Source: Gemmatimonadota bacterium
GTDB taxonomy: Bacteria > Gemmatimonadota > Gemmatimonadetes > Palauibacterales > KS3-K002
NCBI GenBank assembly: GCA_020344215.1
Contig: CP070815.1
Span: 124,001 to 188,000, forward strand
Length of the DNA: 64,000 nt
Direction: 5' to 3'
A program made the translations under genes and the position numbers. Shown piece by piece: positions 26,102 through 35,374 of this stretch. Position 1 is the stretch's first letter. The number at the start of each line of letters is the position of its first letter. Below the pieces are notes generated by a model that had not been told where the DNA came from, did not search any database, and saw nothing but the letters and a program-made list of their open reading frames with translations.

Positions 26102-27324
26102 GAGAGAGGGAGCCTCTCACGATAGGGGACTTCTTCGTCCTGGCTCTGGTCTTCGGCCTCGCGGTCTTTGGTGTGGCGATGATCTACTCGGCCGGGGAGC
26201 TGGAGGTCCCATCGTTGGTGACCGGAATATGGCGCAAGCAGGCGATCTGGTTGGCGATCTCGCTGGTCGTCTTCGCGCTGACTCTCCGGATCGCCATGCG
26301 TTGGCTTGAGTGGGTCGCCCCCATCGCCTACGCCGTCGCCATTTTGTTGCTGATCGTCGTGCTCGTCGTGGGTAGCGGCGACGGGCCGCGTAGCTGGATT
26401 CGGGTTGGCGGCGTCGGCTTCCAGCCCTCGGAATTCGCGAAGCTGGCAACGATTCTGTTGTTGGCCAAGCTGATCGCGGGGCGCGAGCGGCCGCCTGAAA
26501 CGCTCTGGGACCTCTGGCCCTACTTGGCCGTCGTAATGGTGCCGTTCGTGCTGATCATTGCCGAGCCCGACCTGGGTACGGCCTCGGTGTTCATCGCTAT
26601 CCTCGTCGGGGCCCTGTACTGGTCCGGCCTGCCCTTCTCGAAGCTCGCCCTGTTACTCAGCCCGCTGGTGAGTCTGGCGCTCGCTTTCTCGACTCCGCTG
26701 TGGGGCGTCTGGTTCCTCTTGCTGGTTGGCTTCCTCTACTGGACCCGAGCCTACTTAACGGAGTCGCTGGCGGTGATCTTCGCCAACCTGGCGATGGGTG
26801 TGCTGGTAAGGCCGGCTTGGCGCAGTCTTCCGGCGTATCAGAAGGTCCGTATCCTGGCATTTATTCAGCCGGAGGCCGATCCGCAGGGCGCGGGCTGGCA
26901 CCTCATCCAGTCGCAGGTCGCCATCGGGTCAGGTGGTTGGGTCGGCAAAGGGTTCGCCCAGGGGACACAGAAGCGCCTCGCCTTCTTGCCCGAGCAACAT
27001 ACCGATTTCATCGCCGCGGTGGTCGGGGAGGAGTTCGGTTTCATCGGCATCTCCATCGTACTCCTCTGCTTCGCGGTCGTACTCTGGCGCGTGCTGCTCG
27101 CTGCCGAGCGGTCCGATGACTCCTTCGCCTCCATAGTCGTCTTCGGGATCTTCGCCCTGTGGTTTGCCCACCTGGTCGCCAACGTCGGGATGACGGTTGG
27201 GCTGTTCCCGATCACGGGGCTGCCGCTCCCCTTCCTGAGCTACGGCGGCAGCTTCCTGCTAATGTCGTTTGTCATGCTGGCGATAATCCAACGCGTGGCG
27301 TCGGACACGAAGACAGGAACATAG
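26098..27324 (+). CDS. rodA: Rod shape-determining protein RodA (SEDS glycosyltransferase)
   Basis: SEDS-family peptidoglycan polymerase that works in complex with PBP2. About ten membrane helices over 408 residues. Family marks: GSGDGPRSWIRVGGVGFQPS leading to EFAKLATILLLAK, VIAEPDLGTASVF, and the C-terminal PITGLPLPFLSYGGSFLLMS. The large periplasmic loop containing KGFAQGTQKRLAFLPEQHTD holds the Asp required for polymerisation. ATG overlaps the mrdA stop (ATGA). It closes the mre operon; the 131 bases before accD show no clear terminator or promoter. Confidence 0.97.
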   Translation: MREREPLTIGDFFVLALVFGLAVFGVAMIYSAGELEVPSLVTGIWRKQAIWLAISLVVFALTLRIAMRWLEWVAPIAYAVAILLLIVVLVVGSGDGPRSWIRVGGVGFQPSEFAKLATILLLAKLIAGRERPPETLWDLWPYLAVVMVPFVLIIAEPDLGTASVFIAILVGALYWSGLPFSKLALLLSPLVSLALAFSTPLWGVWFLLLVGFLYWTRAYLTESLAVIFANLAMGVLVRPAWRSLPAYQKVRILAFIQPEADPQGAGWHLIQSQVAIGSGGWVGKGFAQGTQKRLAFLPEQHTDFIAAVVGEEFGFIGISIVLLCFAVVLWRVLLAAERSDDSFASIVVFGIFALWFAHLVANVGMTVGLFPITGLPLPFLSYGGSFLLMSFVMLAIIQRVASDTKTGT

Positions 27325-27455
27325 CCGGGCGGGAACCTCGAGCTCGCGTGCGGGCTCCCGCCGAACCACCGCCGCAACGCGGGGGCATTGCGAGGAGGGC
27401 CGCAGCGTAAGATCTTTGAACGCTCACGCTTTCCACGAGACGGAGCGCCAGACAG

Positions 27456-28292
27456 ATGGCCTGGTTTCGGAAAGAGAAGAAAAGACTGGTCGGGCAGAAG
27501 CGGGAAGTGCCGCCGGACGTCTGGAAGAAATGCGACGGCTGCGGCGAGATCATCTACCGCGAGAAGCTGAACGAGAACAAGGGCGTATGTATCAGGTGTG
27601 GCTACCATTTCCGCATCGGCCCCGACGAGTATGCGCAGCTATTGCTCGATAACGCGCTCGAGGAAGAGTACGACGCTGAACTGCAGTCGGTTGATCCGTT
27701 GAGGTTCGTTGGGCCGACGCCGTATGCGGAGCGCTACCAGCGAGCGATGAGCAAGGGCGGCAGGAAAGAGGCGGTTCTTACTGGCGGTGGGCACGTCGAC
27801 GGTCTGTCTGTCAAGTTCGGGGTCATGGACTTCGGTTTCATCGGCGGCTCGATGGGCTCCGTGGTCGGCGAGAAGATCGCCCGTGTGGCGGAACGCGCCC
27901 TCGCTGAAGAAAACCCTCTGATCATAGTCTCGGCTTCTGGCGGCGCCCGGATGATGGAGGGTGTGCTCTCCCTCATGCAGATGGCGAAGACATCGAGCGC
28001 GCTGGGACGCATGCACAAGTCGCGCTTGCCGTACATCTCGGTCCTCACCCACCCGACCACCGGTGGCGTAACAGCCTCGTTCGCCATGCTCGGCGATGTG
28101 ATCATCGCCGAACCCGGCGCGCTGGTCGGCTTCGCCGGGCCGCGGGTCATCGAGCAGACGATCGGCCAGGAGCTGCCGGAAGGATTCCAGCGCGCCGAGT
28201 TCCTGCTCGAGCATGGCATGGTGGATATCGTGGTGCCGCGCCCGCAGCTGAAGCTCACCGTTTCGAGGCTTCTGCAGCACATGGTGGGCTAG
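27456..28292 (+). CDS. accD: Acetyl-CoA carboxylase carboxyltransferase subunit beta
   Basis: Carboxyltransferase beta subunit in the first step of fatty-acid synthesis, giving malonyl-CoA. The 278 residues open with a zinc ribbon, Cys26, Cys29, Cys45 and Cys48 (KKCDGCGEIIYREK and GVCIRCGYHFRIG), followed by the crotonase-fold core with FGVMDFGFIGGSMGSVVGEK, SASGGARMMEGVLSLMQMAK and LTHPTTGGVTASFAMLGDV. The tail FAGPRVIEQTIGQELPEGFQ is typical. GGAG lies about 10 bases before the ATG. folC downstream is a common partner of accD, though here a repeat element and a new promoter lie between them. Confidence 0.97.
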   Translation: MAWFRKEKKRLVGQKREVPPDVWKKCDGCGEIIYREKLNENKGVCIRCGYHFRIGPDEYAQLLLDNALEEEYDAELQSVDPLRFVGPTPYAERYQRAMSKGGRKEAVLTGGGHVDGLSVKFGVMDFGFIGGSMGSVVGEKIARVAERALAEENPLIIVSASGGARMMEGVLSLMQMAKTSSALGRMHKSRLPYISVLTHPTTGGVTASFAMLGDVIIAEPGALVGFAGPRVIEQTIGQELPEGFQRAEFLLEHGMVDIVVPRPQLKLTVSRLLQHMVG

Positions 28293-28297
28293 TCATC

Positions 28298-28360
28298 GGT
28301 AGTCGGTGGTCGGTCGCACCCGAGCCTCACCGACGACTGACCACCGACCATCTAATCACC
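28298..28360. repeat. Heptad-period inverted repeat, copy 1 (ACYGAYY family)
   Basis: Between accD and folC. The left arm reads CGGTAGT-CGGTGGT-CGGTCG (from about 28297) and the right arm ACCGACG-ACTGACC-ACCGACC-ATC (about 28329-28352). Both have a 7-base period, and the arms pair imperfectly (about 14 of 16 core positions) as a hairpin. The same heptad ACYGAYY or its complement builds the element at 32910-33009 and the half element at 39270-39300. Confidence 0.7.
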
Positions 28361-28387
28361 CGCCCTACCGACATCCCGGTGGCCTCT

Positions 28388-28393
28388 TATAAT
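28388..28393 (+). promoter_or_regulatory. -10 box upstream of folC
   Basis: A perfect TATAAT in a GC-rich gap, about 40 bases before the folC start. The -35 region at 17 bases (CTACCG) is poor, so strength is uncertain. Read-through from accD is also possible. Confidence 0.4.
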
Positions 28394-28433
28394 TAGGCGC
28401 CATGTACTCACCGGCCGCACCACTGTGGGCCCG

Positions 28434-29732
28434 ATGGTGACCTCGGACCTGTCGGAGCTCCTCGGGATCCAGCCTACCGGCGAGATCCGCTGGGGTCTCC
28501 GCCGGACGCGCGGAATGCTGCACGCCGTGGGCCGGCCCCATATGGCCTACCGGTCCGTCCATGTGGGCGGGACAAACGGGAAGGGATCGGTGGCGGCGAT
28601 GATCGCCAGCGTTCTGAGCGCGGCCGGACAGCGGGTCGGTCTCTACACCTCGCCGCACCTCGTCGCATTCGCGGAGCGGATACAGGTGGATGGGCAGCCC
28701 GTCGACGACGAGCTGGTCGAGGATTGTGCCCGTCGGCTCCGCCCGGTCGTGGAGGAGGGTGCGACTTTCTTCGAGACGGCCACGGCGTTGGCGTTTCTGT
28801 GCTTTGCGGAAGCCGGGGTCGACGTCGTGATCGCCGAGGTCGGTCTGGGCGGTCGGCTGGACGCGACCAACGTCTTGCTGCCGGAGGTAGCAGCGATCAC
28901 CAACGTCGCCTGGGATCACTCCGACTATCTGGGGAACACCCTCTCGGCCATCGCCGGGGAAAAGGCGGGAATCGCCAAGCCGGGAGTCCCACTGGTACTG
29001 GGCCGCGTCGAACCGGAAGCGGGGAGGATAATTCGCGAGACGGCAGGGTGGGTGGGAGCGCCGCTCTGCCAGCTCGGCTACGATGCTGGTGTGCGCCGCA
29101 TCAGGATTCGCCGCGACGGCACCGAACTGGAGTACGTCGGCCCGGGCTCGGCGGCAGCGATCGCACTGCGCTGCCCGTTGATCGGTTACCATCAAGCGTG
29201 GAACGTAGGGCTCGCAGCCCTGACCGTTGAGAATCTGCCGGAGGCCTGGCGGCCGACGCCGTCGGAGATCCAGGAGGGGATCGCCGGTGTTCGCTGGCCG
29301 GGCAGGCTGCAGATAGAGAATTGCAACGGCAGAACGTGGGTGCTTGACGTGGCCCACAACGTCGTCGGCGTGGAGGCACTGGCTCAGGCGCTGACCAGCC
29401 TCGACCTTCCATCGCCGATGGCGCTCGTGGTGGCGATCTTGGGCGACAAGCCGTGGCCCGAAATGCTGCCGCCGCTGCTGGCGCTGGCCGACCTGTCGGT
29501 CTTCACGGTGGCGCCCAGCTCGCCGCCGGGGCGGCGCTGGGACGCTGGGGCGGTGGCGGCGACCATCTCGAGCTACGCGGTGGAGGTGGTCGAAGATTTC
29601 AAGGCCGCCCTGGAGCACGCCTCGCAGCTGGCGTCGACCATCGTCGTGACCGGATCGAACCATACGGTGGGCGACGCGATGCGTTATCTGGGCATACCAG
29701 TATCCTTGCTGGGTGCCGATAGAGCCGGATAG
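28434..29732 (+). CDS. folC: Folylpolyglutamate synthase/dihydrofolate synthase
   Basis: Mur-ligase-fold enzyme that adds glutamate to dihydropteroate and folates. The 432 residues from the ATG at 28434 (a GTG nine bases upstream is an alternative) show the P-loop HVGGTNGKGSVAAMIASVL, then GLYTSPHLVAFAERI, ETATALAFLCFAEAGVDVVI, EVGLGGRLDATNVL and the C-terminal WVLDVAHNVVGVEALAQAL. These are all FolC signatures. The stop lies only 7 bases before the hisS start, so the two genes are co-transcribed. Confidence 0.95.
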   Translation: MVTSDLSELLGIQPTGEIRWGLRRTRGMLHAVGRPHMAYRSVHVGGTNGKGSVAAMIASVLSAAGQRVGLYTSPHLVAFAERIQVDGQPVDDELVEDCARRLRPVVEEGATFFETATALAFLCFAEAGVDVVIAEVGLGGRLDATNVLLPEVAAITNVAWDHSDYLGNTLSAIAGEKAGIAKPGVPLVLGRVEPEAGRIIRETAGWVGAPLCQLGYDAGVRRIRIRRDGTELEYVGPGSAAAIALRCPLIGYHQAWNVGLAALTVENLPEAWRPTPSEIQEGIAGVRWPGRLQIENCNGRTWVLDVAHNVVGVEALAQALTSLDLPSPMALVVAILGDKPWPEMLPPLLALADLSVFTVAPSSPPGRRWDAGAVAATISSYAVEVVEDFKAALEHASQLASTIVVTGSNHTVGDAMRYLGIPVSLLGADRAG

Positions 29733-29739
29733 ATTCGCG

Positions 29740-31044
29740 ATGGTGGAACTCAAAGGGTTGCCTGGGTTTAGGGATTTCTATCCTGAGGAGCTGGCCGCAC
29801 GCTCGTTTCTGCTGGGCGTCTGGAAGGAGGTCGCGCGGCGCTACGGCTTCGAGGAGTACGACGGTCCGCCGCTCGAGCCCCTCGAGCTGTACACGCGCAA
29901 GTCGGGCGACGAGATCGTCCAGCAGCTCTACGAGTTCGAGGACAAGGGCGGACGTAGGGTCGCGCTGCGCCCCGAGATGACGCCGACTCTGGCCCGTATG
30001 GTCGGCGCGCGGGCGCCCGCGCTGCGCAAGCCCGTCCGCTGGTTCTCAACACCGCAGCTGTTCCGCTACGAGCGCAAGCAGCGCGGACGCCTGCGGGAGC
30101 ACTTCCAGCTCAACTTGGACATCCTCGGCGAGGTGGACGTCCTCGCCGATGCCGAGCTGCTCGCCGCGGCGCTCGACATCATGCGCGCTACCGGGCTTGA
30201 CGCGACCCAGGTCAGGGCTCGCGTCTCGGACCGTCGCGTGCTGGCGGCGATCTTCCGGCACGTCGGTGTCGCGGAGGAGACGCTCGAGCCCGTGTACGGG
30301 GTGGTCGACAAGCTGGAGCGCGAGCCCCGTGAGCGGCTAGAGGCCCAGCTAAAAAACCTCGGCCTCGAGCCGCAGACGATCGCCGGGATATTCGAGGCTA
30401 CACAGCTCCGCGGCATCGAGGAGCTCGAGGCGCGGTTCGGCGGTGTGCCGAGTGTCTCGGAGGGTATCGCGGAGCTTTCGAAGTATCTCGAGCACCTCGA
30501 GGATTTGGGCGTCCGCGAGTTCGTAGACATCGACCTCTCGGTCGTTCGGGGGTTGGCCTATTACACGGGGATCGTATTCGAGCTGTGGGACGCGCAGAGG
30601 AAGCTGCGGGCGATCTGCGGCGGCGGCCGGTACGACGAGCTCCTGCAGTTGATCGCCGGCGTCGACATGCCCGCCCTTGGCTTCGGCATGGGTGATGTTG
30701 TGCTCAGCGAGCTCTTGCGCGATCACGGGCTGCTGCCCAAGCCGGGTCGCTCGCTTGACTGCTTCGTAGCCTGGCTCGGCGCCGACGGCCAGCGGCATGC
30801 GTTGCGCGCCACGCAGGCCCTCAGGTCTGCTGGCCTGTCGGTGATCTTCGAGTTCCGTGATCGCCGGCTCGCTAACCAGTTGAAAAGCGCCGATCAGCTT
30901 GGTGCCCGCCGGGCGGTGATCCTAGGGCCTAAAGAGGTGGAGGAGAAACAGGCCCGCGTACGCGACATGTCGACAGGCGCGGAACGCGTGGTCCGCTTCG
31001 ACGAACTGGCGGCGACGCTGGCTGCGGAGCTTGGAGATGGCTAG
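29740..31044 (+). CDS. hisS: Histidyl-tRNA synthetase
   Basis: Class II aminoacyl-tRNA synthetase, 434 residues from ATG 29740. Motif 1 region GLPGFRDFYPEE; motif 2 VALRPEMTPTLARMV and VRWFSTPQLFRYERKQRGRL; the histidine motifs RGLAYYTGIVFELWD and AICGGGRYDELL; motif 3 ALGFGMGDVVLSELL; and a C-terminal anticodon-binding domain (SVIFEFRDRRLANQLKSADQ). HisZ-type paralogues lack the C-terminal domain, so this is the true synthetase. An upstream GTG (29713) overlaps folC and is less likely. The next gene starts inside its last codons. Confidence 0.95.
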   Translation: MVELKGLPGFRDFYPEELAARSFLLGVWKEVARRYGFEEYDGPPLEPLELYTRKSGDEIVQQLYEFEDKGGRRVALRPEMTPTLARMVGARAPALRKPVRWFSTPQLFRYERKQRGRLREHFQLNLDILGEVDVLADAELLAAALDIMRATGLDATQVRARVSDRRVLAAIFRHVGVAEETLEPVYGVVDKLEREPRERLEAQLKNLGLEPQTIAGIFEATQLRGIEELEARFGGVPSVSEGIAELSKYLEHLEDLGVREFVDIDLSVVRGLAYYTGIVFELWDAQRKLRAICGGGRYDELLQLIAGVDMPALGFGMGDVVLSELLRDHGLLPKPGRSLDCFVAWLGADGQRHALRATQALRSAGLSVIFEFRDRRLANQLKSADQLGARRAVILGPKEVEEKQARVRDMSTGAERVVRFDELAATLAAELGDG

Positions 31045-31423
31045 CGGTGAGCCGAGACGGTCAACGCGGCGCCCGGCCCGGCGGCCTGGAGTCCGCGAGC
31101 GCTGGGAGGCGATGCCGGCTGACGAGCAGGCGTCGCTGGAGGCGATGACTGACGCGCTGTTCGACCGTGTCTTGGGTCCGGCCTGGGAGCAACTCGGTCC
31201 GTTGGGCGCCGGTGCCGTTGCGAGCAGTGTGGCGATCGTCGGTGCGAGGGGGTTGCTGCGACGCGTCTTCGGTCGCCGCTACGGGCGGCTCGTGAGCTGG
31301 GTGGGCGCTGTTGCGCTCGTGCCGGTAGCGCTCTGGCTGCTGAGCGGCAATGCGAAGGGAGAGGGGTCGGAGGAGCCGGGGGTCGCTGAGGAGAGCGACC
31401 TGCCTGGGACCAGTGGAGATTAG
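31037..31423 (+). CDS. Hypothetical small membrane protein
   Basis: Unrecognised 128-residue product between hisS and proS. The start overlaps the hisS stop (ATGGCTAG), with GGAG just before. It has a basic N-terminus (GEPRRSTRRPARRPGVRERW), an acidic helical section (ADEQASLEAMTDALFDRVL), two hydrophobic stretches that could span the membrane (GAGAVASSVAIVGARGLL, WVGAVALVPVALWLL) separated by a basic loop RRVFGRRYGRL, and an acidic tail. Codon use is GC-rich like its neighbours, and the tight packing supports a real gene. No function can be given. Confidence 0.6.
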   Translation: MASGEPRRSTRRPARRPGVRERWEAMPADEQASLEAMTDALFDRVLGPAWEQLGPLGAGAVASSVAIVGARGLLRRVFGRRYGRLVSWVGAVALVPVALWLLSGNAKGEGSEEPGVAEESDLPGTSGD

Positions 31424-31450
31424 GAAACACCGGAGGCCTAAAGAACGCCG

Positions 31451-32908
31451 ATGGCGGAAGAGAAAGCGCTGACCCCGCGGAGTGAGGATTTCTCCGCCTG
31501 GTACAACGGAGTCGTGCAGCGCTCCGAGCTCGCCGGGTACTCACCCGTGCGCGGCTGCATGGTGATCCGTCCTCACGGCTACGCGATTTGGGAGCTCATG
31601 CAGAGGGCCCTGGACGAGATGTTCAAGGCGACGGGCCACCAGAACGCCTACTTCCCGCTCTTCGTGCCCGAGAGCTTCTTGAAGAAGGAAGCCGAGCACG
31701 TAGAGGGATTCGCGCCGGAAATCGCCCTGGTCACGCGCGGAGGCGGAAAGGAACTCGAGGAACCACTGGTCATTCGCCCGACCTCCGAGGCTATCATCTG
31801 GCCGATCATGGCCGACTGGATACAGAGCTACCGCGACCTGCCGATGCTGATCAACCAGTGGGCGAATATCGTCCGCTGGGAGATGCGGACCCGGCCGTTT
31901 CTGCGCACCCTCGAGTTCCTCTGGCAGGAGGGGCATACGGCCCATGCCACGTGGGACGACGCCCAGCGTGAGACGCTGCTGATTCTCGGGCTGTACCGGA
32001 AGTTCATGGAGGAGTGGATGGCAATGCCTCCGGTGACCGGGATCAAGACGGAGTGGGACAAGTTCGCCGGCGCCGACCGCACTTACGCCTGTGAGGCGAT
32101 GATGCAGGACAACTGGGCACTCCAGGCGGGCACGTCGCACAACCTCGGCCAGAACTTCGCGCGCGCGTTCGACGTGAAGTACCAGACGGAAGAGGGCGAG
32201 CACGAGTACGTCTGGAGCACATCGTGGGGCGTGTCCACCCGGTTGGTCGGCGGCCTCGTCATGACGCACAGCGATGATCTCGGACTGGTGCTGCCTCCGA
32301 AGCTGGCTCCGATCCAGGTGGTCATCGTGCCCATCTGGAAGTCGGAGGACGAGAAAGTCCGCGTGCTGGAGGCCGGCGCGCAGCTGAAGAGCACGCTCGA
32401 AGGCGAGATCCGCGTGAAGTTCGACGACCGCGACACACTGAACCCGGGCGCCAAGTACTACGAGTGGGAGGAGAAGGGGGTGCCGATCCGCCTCGAGATC
32501 GGACCGAAGGACCTCGAGAAACGACAGGTAATGGCGGTACTGCGCTCCTCGGCCGACGCCAAGCGGCGTAAGCTCCCGATCCCGGCGGGCGATGTGGCCG
32601 CTCGCGTGCCGGACCTCCTCGATCAGATGCAGCAGGGGTTGCTCGATGCCGCGCTGCGCCGCCGCGAGGAAAGCTCCTATCGCGGCGTGACCGACTACGA
32701 GGAGTTCAAGAAGATCATGTCGACGGGCGGCGGCTTCATCTACACCGGCTACTGCGGCGCCGAAGAATGCGAAACGAAAGTCAAGGACGACACGAAGGCC
32801 ACGATCCGCGTCGTCCCGGACGAGGACTTTGGGAGTGAAACCGTCCCGGACACGTGCATATGCGGTGGTGCTGCCCAACACGAGGTGGTTTGGGCGCGGG
32901 CGTACTAG
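31451..32908 (+). CDS. proS: Prolyl-tRNA synthetase, archaeal/eukaryal-type (type 3)
   Basis: Class II synthetase of 485 residues, about 90 shorter than the common bacterial type 1 enzyme because the editing insertion between motifs 2 and 3 is absent. Marks: SEDFSAWYNGVVQRSELAGY, VRGCMVIRPHGYAIWELMQ, EEPLVIRPTSEAIIWPIM, INQWANIVRWEMRTRPFLRT, LEFLWQEGHTAHAT and GVSTRLVGGLVMTHSDDLG. The C-terminal domain has four cysteines (YCGAEECETKV and DTCICGG) for zinc and ends with the conserved tyrosine (VVWARAY). This is the Thermus/archaeal type. Ala-tRNA(Pro) editing would need a free-standing factor elsewhere. Confidence 0.95.
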   Translation: MAEEKALTPRSEDFSAWYNGVVQRSELAGYSPVRGCMVIRPHGYAIWELMQRALDEMFKATGHQNAYFPLFVPESFLKKEAEHVEGFAPEIALVTRGGGKELEEPLVIRPTSEAIIWPIMADWIQSYRDLPMLINQWANIVRWEMRTRPFLRTLEFLWQEGHTAHATWDDAQRETLLILGLYRKFMEEWMAMPPVTGIKTEWDKFAGADRTYACEAMMQDNWALQAGTSHNLGQNFARAFDVKYQTEEGEHEYVWSTSWGVSTRLVGGLVMTHSDDLGLVLPPKLAPIQVVIVPIWKSEDEKVRVLEAGAQLKSTLEGEIRVKFDDRDTLNPGAKYYEWEEKGVPIRLEIGPKDLEKRQVMAVLRSSADAKRRKLPIPAGDVAARVPDLLDQMQQGLLDAALRRREESSYRGVTDYEEFKKIMSTGGGFIYTGYCGAEECETKVKDDTKATIRVVPDEDFGSETVPDTCICGGAAQHEVVWARAY

Positions 32909-32909
32909 A

Positions 32910-33009
32910 CGGTAGTCGGCAGTCGGTGGTCGGTAGTCGGTAACTGAAACGAGCCCCACCGACCACTGACCACCGATTACTGATCACCGATCACCGATCA
33001 CCGATCACC
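32910..33009. repeat. Heptad-period inverted repeat, copy 2 (ACYGAYY family)
   Basis: Fills the gap between proS and guaA. The left arm (32910-32946) is five heptads of the form CGGTAGT, CGGCAGT, CGGTGGT, CGGTAGT, CGGTAAC. The right arm (32956-33009) is seven heptads, ACCGACC, ACTGACC, ACCGATT, ACTGATC, then three ACCGATC, ending ACC. The arms are imperfect complements around a short loop. The guaA ATG is 11 bases beyond, so the element is part of the guaA leader. Confidence 0.8.
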
Positions 33010-33019
33010 AGAGAGTGGC

Positions 33020-34585
33020 ATGACGATCGGCGCGTTACCGAAGGACCGAATCCTCATACTGGATTACGGGAGCCAGTACACCCAGCTCATCGCCCGGCGC
33101 ATCCGCGAGGAGCGTGTATACTGCGAGATCCATCCGCCGACGCGTCCCGCCGCCTGGGTGCGGGAGTGGGCGCCCAGCGGCGTGGTTCTATCGGGCGGCC
33201 CGGCGAGCGTCTACGGGGACGACGTGCCGACGGCGGACTCCGAGCTACTCGACCTCGATGTGCCGGTGCTCGGCATCTGCTACGGCATGCAGCTGCTCGC
33301 CCAGCTCGTGGGCGGCGAAGTGAAGAGCGCCGCCAAGCGCGAATACGGCCGTGCCGAGCTGGAGGTTGTCGAGCCTGACGACCTGTTCGACGGCTTCGAG
33401 CCTGGCGAGCGCGCTACCGTCTGGATGAGCCATGGCGATAGGGTGGAGTCTGCGCCTCCCGGCTTCCAGGTGCTCGGCGCTACCGGGACGGTGCCGGTGG
33501 CGGCCTTCCGCGCAGCCGACAAACCGATCTTCGGCGTACAGTTCCATCCCGAGGTCGCGCACACGGCGCGCGGCGGTGAGATCATCTCGAACTTCCTGTT
33601 CCGGGTATGCGGTTGCGAGCCGAGTTGGACGGCCGGCTCCTTCATCGAGAATCAGGTTAGGGCGGTGCAGGGACAGGTGGGCGATCACGGGCGAGTCATC
33701 TCGGGGCTTTCCGGCGGCGTCGACTCGTCAGTCGCCACTGCGCTGGTCCATCGAGCGGTGGGCGACAAGCTGACCTGCATCTTCGTCGACACGGGCCTCT
33801 TGCGTAAGGGCGAGCGCGACTGGGTCGCCCGTACGTTCCACCAGATCCTCGGCGTCGACCTACGTGTCGTGGAGGCCTCCGACACGTTTCTCGAGCAGCT
33901 GGCGGGCGTGGAGGAGCCGGAGGAGAAACGGCGAATCATCGGTCACACGTTTATCGAGGTCTTCGAGCGAGAAGCCCGTGCGATCGGCGACGACGTCGAG
34001 TTCCTGGTACAGGGCACCCTATATCCCGATGTCATCGAGTCGCTGGCCGTGCGCGGCCCCTCCGACACGATCAAGACGCACCACAACGTCGGCGGGCTGC
34101 CGGAGAAGCTGCCATTCGAGATCATCGAGCCGCTGCGTGAGCTCTTCAAGGACGAGGTCCGCCAGGTCGGTCGCGAGCTCGGGTTGCCCGACGAGCTCGT
34201 CGGTCGGCATCCTTTCCCCGGTCCGGGCCTCGCCGTTCGTGTGTTGGGTGACGTGACCCGGGAGCGGTTGGCCGTGCTGCGCGAGTCGGATGCCATCTTT
34301 CTGGAAGAGATCCGCGCTGCCGGCCTCTACGACGAGATCTGGCAAGCGTTCGCCGTCTTGCTGCCCGTGCGTTCGGTCGGTGTGATGGGCGATGGGCGGA
34401 CCTATGAGAACGTCGTCGCCTTGCGCGCGGTAACCAGCCGTGACGGCATGACCGCCGACTGGTTCCAGTTCCCGCATGACGTGCTCGGCCGAGTCGCCAC
34501 GCGCATCATCAACGAGGTAGCGGGCATCAACCGCGTCTGCTACGACGTGAGCTCGAAACCGCCGGCCACCATCGAGTGGGAGTGA
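33020..34585 (+). CDS. guaA: GMP synthase (glutamine-hydrolysing)
   Basis: Final step of GMP synthesis, XMP to GMP with glutamine and ATP. The 521-residue protein has an N-terminal class I glutaminase: [16 protein letters not shown], nucleophile Cys87 in [17 protein letters not shown], and the His/Glu pair in [10 protein letters not shown]. The ATP-pyrophosphatase P-loop is [19 protein letters not shown]. The dimerisation domain contains [20 protein letters not shown] and [18 protein letters not shown], and the C-terminus is [20 protein letters not shown] stands before the ATG. The stop overlaps the next gene by four bases. Confidence 0.98.
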   Translation: MTIGALPKDRILILDYGSQYTQLIARRIREERVYCEIHPPTRPAAWVREWAPSGVVLSGGPASVYGDDVPTADSELLDLDVPVLGICYGMQLLAQLVGGEVKSAAKREYGRAELEVVEPDDLFDGFEPGERATVWMSHGDRVESAPPGFQVLGATGTVPVAAFRAADKPIFGVQFHPEVAHTARGGEIISNFLFRVCGCEPSWTAGSFIENQVRAVQGQVGDHGRVISGLSGGVDSSVATALVHRAVGDKLTCIFVDTGLLRKGERDWVARTFHQILGVDLRVVEASDTFLEQLAGVEEPEEKRRIIGHTFIEVFEREARAIGDDVEFLVQGTLYPDVIESLAVRGPSDTIKTHHNVGGLPEKLPFEIIEPLRELFKDEVRQVGRELGLPDELVGRHPFPGPGLAVRVLGDVTRERLAVLRESDAIFLEEIRAAGLYDEIWQAFAVLLPVRSVGVMGDGRTYENVVALRAVTSRDGMTADWFQFPHDVLGRVATRIINEVAGINRVCYDVSSKPPATIEWE

Positions 34586-35352
34586 GCGTGGCCGCCGTCG
34601 CACTCGCCGAGCTGGTCGCTTACCTGGACGAGTACCTCGACATCGCCAACGTGCCTGACTACCCGGGCGCCCGGAACGGGCTGCAGGTGGAGAACAGCGG
34701 GACGGTTCGGAGGATCGCGGCTTGCACCGACGCCTGTCAGGCGACCTTCGATGCCGCGGCCGAGACCGGTGCCGATTTGCTCATCGTTCACCATGGCCTC
34801 TTCTGGGGGAGCGGCGTCACGCCGCTGACCGATCGCAACTATCGCCGCGTTCGGGCATTGATCGCTGGTGACATTGCCGTTTACTCGGCGCACTTGCCGC
34901 TCGATGCCCACCCCGAGGTCGGCAACAACATAGAGCTGGCGCGCGGCATAGGGGTGGAGATCGCGGACCGCTTCGGCGAGTACGAGGGCCACGCGATCGG
35001 CTTCCGGGGTGAGCTGGGGATCTCCCGCGCCGAGCTGGGCGCGCGGCTCGCGCGGCTGGTGGGACGCGAGCCGTTCTGCATCCCCGCCGGACCCGAGGAG
35101 GTGCGCCGAGTCGGGGTCGTGACCGGCGGCGCGGCATCTCTGATCTCTCAGGCGCGTAGCGCCGGCCTCGACACCTTCGTCACTGGCGAAGGGCCCCACC
35201 ACAGTTACTTCGACGCCCAGGAGTGGGGACTGAACGTCTTTTTCGCCGGCCACTACGCCACCGAGACACTCGGGGTCAAGGCCCTGGCCCGCCACCTCGG
35301 CGCGAAGTATGCCTTGGACTGGGAGTTCATCGACCACCCGACCGGCCTGTGA
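34582..35352 (+). CDS. Nif3-like dinuclear metal-centre protein
   Basis: Family of hexameric Nif3/YbgI proteins, 256 residues here. Metal ligands are visible in [12 protein letters not shown] (His-His), [11 protein letters not shown], and the C-terminal [20 protein letters not shown] followed by [11 protein letters not shown]. The GTG at 34582 overlaps the guaA stop (GTGA); an in-frame GTG at 34576 is also possible. Members are often called GTP cyclohydrolase I type 2, but activity is doubtful; the true role is unknown. Overlap with guaA suggests co-expression with purine synthesis. Confidence 0.9.
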   Translation: MSVAAVALAELVAYLDEYLDIANVPDYPGARNGLQVENSGTVRRIAACTDACQATFDAAAETGADLLIVHHGLFWGSGVTPLTDRNYRRVRALIAGDIAVYSAHLPLDAHPEVGNNIELARGIGVEIADRFGEYEGHAIGFRGELGISRAELGARLARLVGREPFCIPAGPEEVRRVGVVTGGAASLISQARSAGLDTFVTGEGPHHSYFDAQEWGLNVFFAGHYATETLGVKALARHLGAKYALDWEFIDHPTGL

Positions 35353-35374
35353 GGTGATGGCCGGCGGCTCGCCG

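Noticed and set aside
27325..27455. Possible terminator between rodA and accD
   Set aside because: GGCGGGA and TCCCGCC can pair, but the loop is about 20 bases and no T run follows, so it is not called.
32910..33009. Possible CRISPR-like array (tandem ACCGATC units)
   Set aside because: The unit is 7 bases with no spacers, and the whole element is an inverted repeat. No cas genes are near.
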